A DNA stretch of 45,893 nt, taken from assembly GCF_000204055.1 (NCBI RefSeq), contig NW_006768790.1, positions 1,000,582 to 1,046,474 on the forward strand, read 5' to 3'. Shown piece by piece: positions 9,396 through 20,849 of the stretch. The DNA comes from Melampsora larici-populina 98AG31. Its lineage: Eukaryota; Basidiomycota; Pucciniomycetes; Pucciniales; Melampsoraceae. The translations under genes were made by a program, and so were the position numbers. The stretch's first letter is position 1, and each line of letters begins with the position of its first letter. Below the pieces are notes generated by a model. The model had not been told where the DNA came from. It did not search any database and saw only the letters and a program-made list of their open reading frames with translations.

Positions 9396-12041
9396 TGGTT
9401 GAAAGGTCACATCGTGACTGATATGGATTTGATTTGTCTCCCGATCCAAAATAATGTAATTATGATTATCTTCGGTTGCTCCTAAAAGAACTCCCGGACG
9501 AGAGACTGGTTCGAATTTTCCACCTCGGATATCTTTTCGGATGTGACGATATGCTAAGCATCCGAAGGGTTGGAATCGTTTCATACTGGATGGTCTGTTC
9601 TTCCAGAGCGAGTGAGGGGTTGTCTTGAGATTGAGGGAAGTAGTGACGGTTCGGTTTTGTAACATGACTGAGTAAGAAACAGCGTGATACCAATACTTTA
9701 TGGGTATGCACGACTGTATCATCATACACATTGCTTTGGTGTTGATTGTTCGGTTTGATTGCTCAGCGACTCCATTCTCTTCTGGAGTATGAGGAGAGGT
9801 TATTCGAGTTATAATTCCTAACTGTTCTAAGAATGGTGAGAGTAAGCCATTAACAAACTCTCCTCCACCATCGATTGAGAACATCTTCAAGGTCTCGCCT
9901 GTTTGTCTTTCGGCGAAAGTGATGTAACGTTTAAAACACTCAAATACGGTCTCAGCGCTCTTGTTTGGCAATCCAAATGATACACGATAACTGCTATAAT
10001 CATCAGTGAAGAGGATGTAGTATTCTTCATGATTAACAGATGTGGTTCTAACTATTCCACTCAGGTCAACATGCACATTCTCGAGGAACTTATTGGCTCG
10101 TGGTCTGGTGTATGAGAATGGGAGTCGGTGATTTTTGGCTAAAGGGCACACAGGACATTTGTTTATAATTTCAAAATCTTTTATAATAGTAGTCTTTGGA
10201 AGTACATCATCAAAGTAGCCTAAACTCCACATTCGCTTCAGGTATTTCTCGCTTGGGTGACCTAAAGAGTAGTGTAATTTTAGAATAGTGATTTGTCTGG
10301 CGTTTGAAACTGATGACTGATGAGAAGTATGACTGACCAAGGATCGTAAGGCGACATACATCATGCTCCCTTCTCCGACGAATCTTCCAATGAATAATTC
10401 CTTTTTACCATGATCGATCCTGAAGTTTGGATCTTCCAGAACAGTGGTGATAGCACCTGCTCTCAACAACCTTCCTCCTGCAATAAGATTACGAGAAAGA
10501 TCGGGGACGTATAGACAATCCTTGAGTTTAACTGGTTCGCCTCTGGTGTTCACAAGATTCACATTTCCAATGGAATGAATGTCGAGAGTAGCTCCGCCAC
10601 CAGCGAGGTTTAACTTTGCTCCGGGGTCGTGATTTTCCATTAGAGTTGCCGATTCAAATAAGCTAGCGTCGTGAAACATATGGTGGGAGGCCCCGGTGTC
10701 GATTAGCGCAACTGAGTCACATTGATCTCCAGCGCAAGCAAGTTGAGGTTGAGCTGAGCATGAAAAGTTTCCATCGACTTCTACTGAATAGCTAACTTCA
10801 CGGTCCTCTAATCTAAGGTTATCAAAAGCTGATTGAAGATCTTCAGAGCTAGGGTAGTTGTAGTTCTCAATCTGGTGTGCGCGACCTCTATTCGAATTTG
10901 ATCCGCTTTGACCGCGACCTCTGCCTCGGAGATTTCCGCGAAAACCACCACGACCACCTCCTCGACCTCCCCTAGGGTAATCGATCCATTCACCGGATTC
11001 TTGCTTCGAGCGTTTCCAACTCTCCATCTTAGCCGCGTTGTTAGGGTGATGATAACAGTCAACTTGATCGTGAGGCTTGGTGGGATGACTTTGACCGATA
11101 CATTTGGTTTTGGTGCAAGTCTGCCATCTACCAGTTCGATTTCCTTGACTGGATTCGGAGGTTTCCGCAACTCGACTTGATTGTTGACGGCTGGAGGAAA
11201 ACATTTTTCGGGTTTGGTAGGTCTTCTTCAATTCGGTTTTGAGGTTTCGGAATTTGACGTGACCGGCATCTAACAAGTCACAGCCTTTCTCGGCCCAGCT
11301 TTGGTTGAGTGATTGAACAAACTGGCGGGCCTGTTCTTCTTTGGACATTTCACCATTTGAACCTAGGTAAGCGTCAACTTTAGCTCTGAAAATATCAATG
11401 TATTCTAATAAATCTTTTGTAGAGTTTTGAGACAGATCCGTGATTTCACTACGTAACATGAGCTTGACTGACTCCGAATTGCTGATGTGATATTCACAAA
11501 TTGTCTTCCATAGCAAAGAAGGCGACGGTATCGTAATTTTAATACCGTTCTCGAATTTCGATATCATTGATATGAATCGAGTGGACTGAATAAGGTCAAT
11601 ACTAGATAGTAGCCAGTAAAACAAGGCTTTCTTGGTGGCTGATAAGACTTCAGGGTCCATATCCGTACCTCCAGCATCTTCCGAGTCTAGAAAGTGGTCA
11701 TAGGAAGTGGCCATTAAACCAAAACGGATCGCATCGGACCAGGCAACATAGTTGGAAGTTGATAACTTTATGCTGATGGTGATCTTATGTAGGATTGAGT
11801 TCATTTTGATTGACTGACGTTGAGCTGGTGTATCAGTATCAATTGGGACAGTGGTAGCCATATTAACAGGCGGGACAGTAGTATGTGCTGAATGAGCTGA
11901 TTCGGATGAATTTGAGTTTTCTGATTGATCTTCAGTCTGAGATCCGGCGTAAGTCTCGTCGGTATCTTCTGAGAATGGAGCTGGGGTGGATGCAGGTGTA
12001 GGTAACTGGGAATCGTCAAGTTCGTCTTCTCTTCTTGACAT
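9354..12041 (-). CDS. Copia gag, protease and integrase (N-terminal part of polyprotein)
   Basis: ATG at 12041 opens an 895-residue frame whose last dozen residues lie in the inserted element. Residues ~80-290 form the gag-like region. A C/H-rich stretch (~309-331) and an RG-rich, RNA-binding-like tail (~357-386) follow. The aspartic protease motif ALIDTGASHHMF has its catalytic Asp at 448. Integrase has the zinc motif (H590, H595, C629, C632) and a catalytic triad D659, D724, E760, where the last two are separated by 35 residues as in a DD35E core. With the insertion removed, gag-pol would be one frame of about 1569 residues. All catalytic residues visible here are kept, so the element was probably active until interrupted. 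Confidence 0.92.
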   Translation of the reverse strand: MSRREDELDDSQLPTPASTPAPFSEDTDETYAGSQTEDQSENSNSSESAHSAHTTVPPVNMATTVPIDTDTPAQRQSIKMNSILHKITISIKLSTSNYVAWSDAIRFGLMATSYDHFLDSEDAGGTDMDPEVLSATKKALFYWLLSSIDLIQSTRFISMISKFENGIKITIPSPSLLWKTICEYHISNSESVKLMLRSEITDLSQNSTKDLLEYIDIFRAKVDAYLGSNGEMSKEEQARQFVQSLNQSWAEKGCDLLDAGHVKFRNLKTELKKTYQTRKMFSSSRQQSSRVAETSESSQGNRTGRWQTCTKTKCIGQSHPTKPHDQVDCYHHPNNAAKMESWKRSKQESGEWIDYPRGGRGGGRGGFRGNLRGRGRGQSGSNSNRGRAHQIENYNYPSSEDLQSAFDNLRLEDREVSYSVEVDGNFSCSAQPQLACAGDQCDSVALIDTGASHHMFHDASLFESATLMENHDPGAKLNLAGGGATLDIHSIGNVNLVNTRGEPVKLKDCLYVPDLSRNLIAGGRLLRAGAITTVLEDPNFRIDHGKKELFIGRFVGEGSMMYVALRSLVSHTSHQSSVSNARQITILKLHYSLGHPSEKYLKRMWSLGYFDDVLPKTTIIKDFEIINKCPVCPLAKNHRLPFSYTRPRANKFLENVHVDLSGIVRTTSVNHEEYYILFTDDYSSYRVSFGLPNKSAETVFECFKRYITFAERQTGETLKMFSIDGGGEFVNGLLSPFLEQLGIITRITSPHTPEENGVAEQSNRTINTKAMCMMIQSCIPIKYWYHAVSYSVMLQNRTVTTSLNLKTTPHSLWKNRPSSMKRFQPFGCLAYRHIRKDIRGGKFEPVSRPGVLLGATEDNHNYIILDRETNQIHISHDVTFQPLHYTKYNIFWAEN

Positions 12042-12077
12042 AGATTTCGCGTTTCGAATGAAATAACTAAGAGCTGA

Positions 12078-12095
12078 ACCAAGCTCTCGCTACCA
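12078..12095 (-). promoter_or_regulatory. Primer-binding site of the copia element
   Basis: Directly inside the 5' LTR on the minus strand stands TGGTAGCGAGAGCTTGG. Its first eight bases match the initiator-methionine tRNA binding site used by Ty1, as I remember it, so the primer is probably initiator tRNA-Met. Confidence 0.65.
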
Positions 12096-12949
12096 TGAAA
12101 AGCGTCGAAATCCGTCTAGATAACTACGAACTGATTTCCCGTGACGAATACTAGAGGTGAGCCTCTATCACCTCTTGTCACTGATATACCTAATCACTAA
12201 CCTGATTTCCCGTGACGAATACTAGAGGTGAGCCTCTATCACCTCTTGTCACTGATATACCTAATCACTAACCTGTAAGGTTTTAGGTAAAGATAAAGAT
12301 AAGGGAAAAGGATCGACACAGATAATTTCAGCGGATGATTCTTTTCCTCCCGTAGAATGACGGATAATATATTTCACCTGATTTCCCGTGACGAATACTA
12401 GAGGTGAGCCTCTATCACCTCTTGTCACTGATATACCTAATCACTAACCTGTACAATCAGATAAAACAACAAAACAGATATAAAGAGAATGAGAGAAGTT
12501 AGATGAGATTGTAAAAGAAATAACACATCTCTGTCAAATACTATCTGACCTGTAAGGTTTTAGGTAAAGATAAAGATAAGGGAAAAGGATCGACACAGAT
12601 AATTTCAGCGGATGATCTAGCGTCGTCAGATGAAACAATACAATGATATAAATCAATATGATTAGTGAAGTAATTCAAATGTGTATTGATTGAAACTGAA
12701 AACAGATGTGTATAGAACTAAGAATAGAAAGAGAAGAAGTATGAATAGAATGAAAGGATTGACTTACTCTTTTCCTCCCGTAGAATGACGGATGAGGAAA
12801 AGAGTATACGCGCATCGTGGGGGTGGCGTGGATTAAATAAAGGGATGATTATGGTTTTAGGACCAAGGTTCTTAGACTAAACCTTAATGTAATATTAGAC
12901 TCATGGCATCTGGAACCTAAGTCCTAGAGACGTAAGGTGTCTCTCAACA
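12096..12949 (-). repeat. 5' LTR of the copia element (854 bp)
   Basis: It is the partner of 5663-6516 with the same length and internal repeats. Four substitutions are visible between them: near offset 9, in ctacRaactg, in ttttcctYccg and in gcgcRtcgtg. The outer end carries the CATAT duplication. Confidence 0.95.
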
Positions 12950-12959
12950 CATATATCAA

Positions 12960-13257
12960 CAAACTTAACTAAGTCCAAAATCTCGTGCGCGGGGTTTGAA
13001 CATAGCAAGCGATGACCGAGGCACGAGGGACTTACGAACTCCACAGTTAACGGGCGTGAACAGTTTGAGACTTTAGTAGGGAGAATCTTGCTTCTCAATT
13101 CCTCAATTTTTTCCCTTGTATCTAATGTTAAAAAATCATAAGGTCATCAGCGGGGCCTACTTCTCTTTCCTTTGCTCTATTCATTTTTTTTTATCTGTCC
13201 TCTTTCATTTTTTTTTCTTTTACTCAAGAGTTGATCCATTGAAATTTCAAAATCAAC
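12960..13257 (+). repeat. Left terminal inverted repeat (298 bp)
   Basis: It matches the complement of 20553-20849 with a few substitutions and small indels. It contains a short stem, CTCGTGC and GCACGAG, about 30 bases apart. The homology ends at AATCAAC. Before the nested insertion, the helicase start codon would have been roughly 120 bases inside this repeat. Confidence 0.9.
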
Positions 13258-13309
13258 TGCGGATTACAGCTCCCTTGTATGTATTTATTTTTTGAATTTT
13301 CAAAGACTC

Positions 13310-14988
13310 GTGTGGTGGTATTACTTTTGCTAAAAAGCTTGGCCCGATCGAGAAAAAATAAAACAGAATCAGACCCAGATTTCGCCGCAGCAGTCACAAC
13401 GCAGCAGAGAGAAAGATTTTGGGGGTGCTGTTGGCTCTGGTGCGAGCTCCCAGTCATATCCTTCAAATCCCTGTCCCTGTTGATTACTTTGTTTTCATCA
13501 CTAAACTCAACTCAGTCGCTCGCTGCTTCTCACATCCTGGAAACGTGTTTATCAATCGTGGCCAACCCATTGCTGATCTGTAGGAAAAAGGTACACTTTT
13601 TTTACTTCAATTCCTCCCATTTGTCTCCTCAGTGCAATTAATTGAACTTACTGATGATCCCCAATATCATTTCTAGGTATCATTCTACAATACATACCAC
13701 CATACTTTCCCAAGTTGAACCCTATCGATTTTGGATTCAATGTGTCAAAGTTTGTTGTCTCGAGATCACAAGTTTTAGTTACGAGGTCAAATCCAGTCGA
13801 ACGGAATTTTGTATCATCATTGTGGTTTTCAGATATTTGAAGGGGAGCTCGTTTGTTTGTATTAGATGAATTGTAGTTAGAGAAGATTGTCATCGTATAA
13901 AAATTAGAAACAAGGAATTATAGATAAGATTGGCGTGAAACTGAAATCGTTTCAATCTTCTTCAAAGGATCACAAGCAAAGCGATCGATTTTGATCTTGT
14001 TTGTGAAATCAGTCTCTAGATTACACAAGAGAGCTGAGATTTTTCACAATCTTTTCTGTAGGAGCATAGGAAGGTTGATTGGTTTTGACCGAGCAAAATC
14101 AATCGATTCTTGGATGTGGAATGTCTTCAAAAAAATGAGATCGTTGTTAATCTTGACTTCAAACCCGATGAGATCTTAGGTTTTATTTCATAAGAGATTT
14201 GAGATTGTTCTCAAGTTGCGATCATAGGATTGCCTTGTAGGAGAATCAATCAGGAATTGATTGGTTTTGATATTGGTCATAACCAGTCGATGTTTCTGAT
14301 GATCTTGCTTACCTTGAAAAGTCACTCACATTTGAGATATCTTTCATGAGATATCCAATTGTTATTCAGCATAGCTTGGCACCGGACAAGTTGAGGATAT
14401 TAGGATACATCTCATTCAACTTGGCTTTTCTCTCACATTAGCACAGCAGTTGTGAGCTCCGTAAAAACTTCATCATCATTTCTTTTTTTGATTTGTTAAC
14501 AAATGCTTGTTATGATCAATCCAACAATTCAAAACCTTCTTGAAAGAGTGTGGGAAGAAAGAGCTGGTGAGGTGATGGTGAGACAAAGCTAGGCAAGACG
14601 ATCACGGATATCAGACTGTGTTGTGAGGATGGTCATCTGAATCGAACAATACAAAAAGTTTGTTAGAAAGCACACCAATAGATAATAAAGAAGAGATATA
14701 TTTTAATGTAACTTGTAAAGTGACTTACCAAGAGTTTGACAACGTCATCTTGCAAGAGTGTGCAAAGAAAGAGGTCAAGGTGATGGGGAACTAGAGCCTA
14801 GAGATGGGTGATGGACCAGCGGAATGGTAGGGAGGTCGCACCAGAGCCGACAGGACCAGACAGCACCCCCAAAATCCTTCTCTCTGCTGCGTTGTGACTG
14901 CTGCGGCAAAATCTGGGTCTGATTCTGTTTTATTTTTTCTCGATCGGACCAAGCTTTTTAGCAAAAGTAATACATGCTAGTGTGGTGG
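13310..14988. mobile_element. 1.66-kb non-autonomous TIR element with 9-bp duplication
   Basis: Inverted repeats of about 130-150 bp lie at 13319-13451 and 14831-14979 (shared words TATTACTTTTGCTAAAAAGC and CAGCAGTCACAACGCAGCAG). The direct repeat GTGTGGTGG flanks the element (13310-13318, 14980-14988). The right end has seven extra bases (CATGCTA) and one 9-base insertion relative to the left. No coding frame is supported inside; it holds short internal repeats near 14050-14100, 14260, 14540 and 14750. It interrupts the presumed promoter of the helicase gene. Its terminal sequence is unlike that of the host element, so it is a different family. Confidence 0.78.
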
Positions 14989-15049
14989 AATCCAAAAATT
15001 GCATTCATCAAATCCTTCTCTTTTGACCTCGACCAAAAAAATAACAAGA

Positions 15050-17339
15050 ATGAAAACTCGAAGTCACAGAAGAGAAATGGTTCTCGAAGAGGAACCGACA
15101 CCTCATGTGGACAAAAACCTCAAAGTGGATCGACCCCTTCTTCCCACGAGCCTTCACAATAGTTCACTAGCAATTCAGCGAAACCACGTCAAGAACGTTT
15201 TCAAAAGATGCTACAATGTGCAAGACGCGAAGCAAGTGCAGGTTGACACCTCGGTGGAACTAATCAATGGTAAGAATGCTTTTGTACTGGCGGGCACCGG
15301 GTTTGGAAAGTCACGTATACCAGAGATGTTTGCACATCTATTCGATTCAAATCAAAAGGCTGTGGTATTGATTTTGAATCCATTGGATGCTTTGGGCGAT
15401 AATCAAGTACGCACTCTTATTATATGATTATGATCAAGGTCCTGACTTGTGATTATATGTAGGTCTTAGAAAAGAACAAATTGAATCTCACATCAATCAA
15501 TCTCACCAAGACCACGTTTACTACCGATGTTATTCAAAAGATTAAAGAACACTTCTATCGTTTTATCTACTTGGTTAGTTTATGTTGCTATCATAGTCTT
15601 CACTATTTTCTTATGATCTTGTGCATTTGTAGAGCCCGGAGATTTTTTTGAACAACACCGAATTTTCAGACATCTACTACAGCTCCAACTTCCAAAAACA
15701 TCTAGTCTTGAAAGTTGTCAACGAAGCACATGTTATTTATTCGTGGGGCTTGGTTGCCAGCAGACTTTCAAAGAATTCTCAAAGTCACAATATGATGCAG
15801 GACATCTGTGAATTCCCCCCGTCTTATGGAAACTTAGGCCGAGCACTTATGGCGACTGACAAAGTACCACTCTTACTATTATCCGCCACTTGTCGCCCAA
15901 TAGCAATACAAAAAATCCTCAGCAGCTTGAGCATCCTCCCCCAAAATATTACGATGATCAAAGGAGAACTTGCACGGCCTGAACTCAGGTGGATCCGAAT
16001 GTACATGACTCGTCCTCTCGAAACCTTGGAAGACTTAATACAATTGATCCCCCATCAGGATGATGTCTCTGACACAGATATGATTCAAACCTTGATATAT
16101 TCCGGAACTCATAATCTGACTTGGAAGGTTTCAAAAACGGTGCATTTGGCTCGAGGAAATCCTGGTCAAGTAGACAACGGCAATAGCACTTGCTGCCGAC
16201 GATACCATGCAGCTATTGGGCCTTGTGATAAATTGACACGTGCAAAAGAATATGGGGAGGGAAAATATCCAATAATATCGTGTACCAACGCACTTGGCCT
16301 AGGTCAAGACTGGAGTATTGTAGACTTAGTAATTATCATTGGTGGTATGGATCCTGATGTCATGATTCAAATGGGAGGTCGAGGAGGTCGAGGCAACAAA
16401 GGATGCCTGGTGATCATGCTAGTTGAACCCTTTCAAAGTCTAGGGAAAAATTGTATTAGTGACTCTGATAAGGTGAAAAACATGAGTGATGATGAGCACA
16501 CAAGTGCATTACGCATCACAACAGTTTGCCTTCGAGTCGCCTTGACATCCGACACTCGGTAAGTCTTCTTGTCCTTTTGCCAACTTTTACGAATAGATAA
16601 TTTGATGATAATTATTACCTATGTTTGACAATGAAGCCTGGGTGTACTGCCTTTGACAGTCGATGATCCAGCATATGTCGAAGAAAAAACTCGCCAGGAT
16701 TCCTTGAACTTCCCCGAATGCCGATGCTCCAACTGTGATCCAGCTGGTGCCATTCAGCTGATTCGGGGTCTGAAGAAAACCAACAAGTTCGATTTCCATG
16801 AACTTTTGAATCAACCGACCATTGCAGAAGTGCTTCCAACACCCAACTTTTTAAAACAACTTCCAATCCTGGTCGCAAAACCCAAGTCACGAGAAAATCG
16901 TCCCTTATTGTGTGACGAGACAGATACAATCCGAAACTCTTTACCAATGATCGAGCTTGCAGGTTCATTGATTGAAGATTTTGATCACCTCTTTCTTGAA
17001 AAATATCCGAATGGCTCAAGCTTGATCCCTTTACACTTATTTAACTACGAGTGTATATGGCAGGTGGTGAAGAACTTTGCAACAGTTGTTGAAGGACAAC
17101 ATCTGCCAGGGATCATGGGCAGTCAGCCAATCCGAGGCACATTTGAATGTATAGTTACATGTATCAAAAAATGGATGTCAAGTTCAAGTTACTCAGCATA
17201 TCTTGAAGAGAAACAGCAGAAAGAAAGAGCCAATAAATTGGTTTATGATACTGCTGCAGAGATACTGGCAACATACTTGGAAGGCCAGCGTCTCAAAGAA
17301 AAGAAACGTAAAGAAAACAAGGAGAAAGCTGAGGATTGA
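15050..17339 (+). CDS. RecQ-like superfamily 2 helicase, transposon-borne
   Basis: Four in-phase exons (15050-15406, 15463-15573, 15633-16558, 16637-17339) give 698 residues. Motif I is AGTGFGKS (81-88), followed by VVLILNPLDALGDNQ. Motif II reads NEAH (186-189) where DEAH is expected. Motif III is LSAT, motif V is SCTNALGLGQDW and motif VI is QMGGRGGRG. A C-terminal cysteine patch (CRCSNC) and a charged coiled tail follow. Such proteins unwind DNA using ATP. The Asp-to-Asn change in motif II would be expected to weaken or abolish ATP hydrolysis, so this copy may be inactive. Many rust genomes carry related RecQ-like predicted proteins (memory). It lies tail to tail with the DUF6589-like gene. 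The ATG at 15050 is the first in frame upstream of motif I. Confidence 0.85.
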
Positions 17340-17570
17340 AAGCGAATCAAAATGAAGAAAGATGTCGAAAAAAAAGAACAAGAACAAAAACAATAGTGTG
17401 TTCAACATCAGGTAACACATCAAGGATCGAATCAACCAGGTATGTATTCTATGTATTTCAAGACATCGTACTTTTCAGACCATTTCATTTTCTTTTTCTA
17501 ATGTAACACCTTTTGCAATGTCAGCTCCAGATGATGTGACACCCCAACTGAACCGAGACGGAGCTTCATT

Positions 17571-20522
17571 TCAATCTTTGGCCTGAAATATGGATTGCAA
17601 CTTTTCAATCCCTTGTAAATAGATATCCTCAAGATTTTTGATTGCGCTGGTGTCTCGTTCGGTATCAATCAAGCTTGGATCTGCCAAGTGGTCTCGAGCA
17701 AACTTCAAGAATCTGTTCATTGATGCGGCTGAGGTTGGATGTTTATGATTTTGATGGATGATCTCAAGCCCAGATCGAAGCCGAAGGCGTTGGATTAGAC
17801 TACGAAGCTGTATAGATATGATTTTTCAATGTTTTGAAATGAAAAATGCTTCTCTTGAGCAACGTACCAAAGGAATATTGATTGAATACCTTTCCATCAA
17901 TCTTTGGATATTAGTACCTTGGCCCTGCGTGAACAAATCGGTCATGAGATATTCAAACTGGCTAAAACGAAATCAAAGACTCACAGAATGATTGTAAAAG
18001 TACTTGATCCAAAAGTTTTGGACTTCCAAGTAGAAATCTTTGGCAACCCAATGGTTGGCGCGTCCCGATGTTGGGATTAATATGCAATGTTTTAATACTT
18101 TAGCCATCTTCTTTGGTAGATATTCCTCTAAAATAAGTATGTATCTTGGAAGATGAGTGGCATAGTGAGATAAACCTCTCATTCACTGTGAAAGAATTGC
18201 CCAACGCTTCCACATTGACATCAGACAACCGATATCTCCACCTCGCATTGAATTATCGGCTTCAATTATTGTAGAAAAATCTCTGATCCTCAATCTCATA
18301 TTGTACAAAGCCCCGTCGCCTGCATCAGCTGCTTTACAAATTGCTTCTCCTGAGCAGTATTTTTCATAACACTCATCCGCCAACTCTTGTGCTGCATTGG
18401 CTTTGGTGAAGTCCGGTCGACTTTTTTTTAGAAGCAATTAATTGTCTATATAGATCAAATAAACAATCAGCTTATAATATTTCTTTTATCTTGAAAGGAA
18501 GTGAGCATTTACTTCAGTAAAAAATCAAATGTTGCCATTTGTATCTTGTGCACAGTTGTCATCATGAAGCCAAAGTCCGACTTGTCAAACAGATGAGCTG
18601 GATTGATCCCCAGTGATGTTGCACAACGAGAAATCCCGGGGTCTTCCAAGTTTTCCACATCACCAAGATACAAACGGACTATTGCACTGGAGATATTCCA
18701 CATTGTGTGAGAAGCAGCTAGACCATATGAAAGATTTTGAAAGCCTTCATGAGCATGCCCCGCTGGATAACGCTTTTGAGCTGCCCCTTGAAAATTCATG
18801 TTTGTACCCAAATCCCCTTCAACAATCTGAAGCCACTTGCCGAATTCAAAAACTTTCACTCCAAGCTGTTTCATAACTTGCTCCATAAGTTGGCCAATTC
18901 CAGTAGCTGAGTTATCCGACGCGCTCATCATCTTGAACATAATAATGTTTGGATCACCGCATCTTGATTTGATCTACAGCAGGAACCGTGGTTGATAGAC
19001 TTTTCCAACAATGATCATATTCTTTGCTTCCTTTTTCGACACAGTTTTCCAAAAACAAAGCAGAGATCTGCGACTAAGTGTACCTTTTTAAAGTGGGACT
19101 CCTCGTGGTCTGTAGGTAAAAAAGAATCCAGTTCAACCGGGAGTTCCTTACTTTTCTTCACAGCCTCCAAGTAAGTTTCCAAATTCATCTCCTCTTCCAA
19201 GACATCCTCAAGAAGATGTTCTGGTACGTCATGTAAGTATCCCCATGTTCCATGGAACATCCTTGAATATGAATCAACATTCTTATCATGAACTCTTGCT
19301 TCTATATTGATGTTGTCCAGACACCAAATAGGATGGAATTTGGACGCTTTAGAACCCATCACCTTGATCCTTTTCTCTGTTTCGTGTTTTAGTGTTTCCA
19401 AGGCTGAGAGTGCTGTTTTACGCGAGGATGTGAGACCAAGGAAATGTAGGTAATCATTGACTTTCTGAGACACGCCACAGGATAAAAATGTGATGGTGTT
19501 CTCCAATTGTAAACCACAATGTGCACAATTGCAAGCAAAAGCAAGCATTGAACACATTGTGATGGGAAGCTGATCAGAAACCTCACTGTGATCAGCAGTG
19601 TTCTTGTAATTCTTCAAGCCTCAAAGGAAAATAACTCGACACACCTTTTTAATTCGATGGGCTTCAACTTTATACTTATTTTTGGTGGTTACTGAGCCTG
19701 GCTCGTCTTCGCCGTCTTCCAACTCTATAATTTCATCTATTTCATCTGGTACGTCCTCTTCGTCCTCTTCGTCATCTGATGGCTCTATTTTAGACTTCCT
19801 CTTTGCCCGGTCCTTTTCTCGAAGATCACAAGCATGCTCCAGCTTTGCTAGAATAAGATCATGCAGGAAAGACATGTGCGAGGAAACCAGATCATCACAA
19901 AGGTCCTGAGACTCGGGTTCAAAGAAAGAGTGAGTGATATGCTTTGAATCGTAGAACATGCCAGCAGGTGGCTGTCCACTTGGAAGATTTTCTCGGATGA
20001 TAATTTGCTTTGCCTTTGTCATTCAACAAAAAAACAGCACGAAATCAATCTTTGAAAAACAAAAGGTATGTCTTAACAGACCTCTTTTAAGATAAAGGTT
20101 TTCCATCTATCCTTTCCACCATTTGTATCCCGACATATCAAGGACTTGAAACCTGTTAAAACTTCGCTTGTTGAAACCCAGCCAAATTCAGTGCCCCAAG
20201 TGCCGCGTCTCTTGGCAATTCCCGAGTCCGTAGAAGTCAGCATTCCTTGAACAAACTTCTTGGGATCAAGTCCAAGGGAATTGATATGCTCGCAAATGTT
20301 GATTAATTTGGAAGATAGAGTGTTGCGATTTGACGAATTACTCATGTTGCTTGCGGCGCAGAGGGAAACTGGTAAGTTGGTGACAAACTTTGAGAGGCAG
20401 CTATTCACTTCGAGCTGAACTCTTTCCTTGTCCTTTTTTCTTTTGCGTTTCTATACACATCCTCAAACTCTATCGCTCAGCACAACTCAAGTGTTGCTCC
20501 CTACGAAATCGGTTTTGAGCAT
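17571..20522 (-). CDS. DUF6589-like protein, transposase candidate, one nonsense codon
   Basis: Proposed exons (minus): 20522-20505 (uncertain), 20450-20082, 20013-19645, 19569 to about 19057 or 19043, 18973-18513, 18420-17985, 17924-17868 and 17807-17571; about 820 residues. Family-like blocks: FVQGMLTSTDSGIAKRRGTW near the N-terminus, SCGVSQKVNDYLHFLGL, WCLDNINIEARV, GDPNIIMFKMMSASDNS, VEGDLGT, DFSTIIEADNSMRGGDIG and LPTSGRANHW-like CILIPTSGRANHW. An acidic linker separates the second and third parts. The conserved Asp residues in LDNIN and EGDLG could be catalytic, but that is speculative. The in-frame TGA at 18185-18183 follows ILSQ inside a conserved block and no intron removes it, so the copy is probably inactive. 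Two other TGA codons in the raw frame fall in plausible introns of 75 and 57 bases. Confidence 0.7.
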
Positions 20523-20552
20523 GTATGTCTCTGTAATAATCTCGCAGCAGCC

Positions 20553-20849
20553 GTTGATTTTGAAATTTCAATGGATCAACTCTTGAGTAAAAGAAAAAAA
20601 AATGAAAGAGGACAGATAAAAAAATGAATAGAGCAAAGGAAAGAGAAGAAGGCCCCGCTGATGACCTTATGATTTTTTAACATTAGATACAAGGGAAAAA
20701 ATCGAGGAATTGAGAAGCAAGATTCTCCCTACTAAAGTCTCAAACTGTTCACGCCCGTTAACTGTGGAAGTTCGTAAGTCCCTCGTGCCTCGGTCATCGC
20801 TTGCTATGTTCAAACCCCGCGCACGAGATTTTGGACTTAGTGAAGTTTG
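20553..20849 (-). repeat. Right terminal inverted repeat (297 bp)
   Basis: This is the complement of 12960-13257, ending GAAGTTTG before the right copy of ATATATCAA. The presumed start codon of the DUF6589-like gene (20522) is only 30 bases inside it, so its promoter probably lies in the repeat. Confidence 0.9.

Larger units (their letters stand above)
5658..12954 (-). mobile_element. Ty1/copia LTR retrotransposon, young, interrupted
   Basis: The element runs on the minus strand between two 854-bp LTRs (5663-6516 and 12096-12949) and is flanked by the perfect 5-bp target duplication CATAT (5658-5662, 12950-12954). The domain order gag, protease, integrase, reverse transcriptase, RNase H is that of Ty1/copia. 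A primer-binding site and polypurine tract sit at the expected places. The LTRs differ at only four positions by eye, so insertion was recent. Its CATAT target overlaps the left 9-bp duplication of the DNA element at 12960-20849, so it landed after that element. A foldback element at 8575-9392 splits its polyprotein. Confidence 0.95.

Noticed and set aside
19618..19623. In-frame TGA as evidence of stop-codon reassignment in the DUF6589-like gene
   Set aside because: This TGA and the one near 17,975 lie in introns of 75 and 57 bases with good donors, branch-like sites and acceptors, and joining them gives family-like protein. Only the TGA at 18185 remains unexplained.
20750..20830. tRNA-like sequence in the right TIR (GTTCAAACC with flanking stem)
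   Set aside because: The CTCGTGC/GCACGAG stem encloses only about 31 bases, too few for a tRNA, and no A box or cloverleaf fits.
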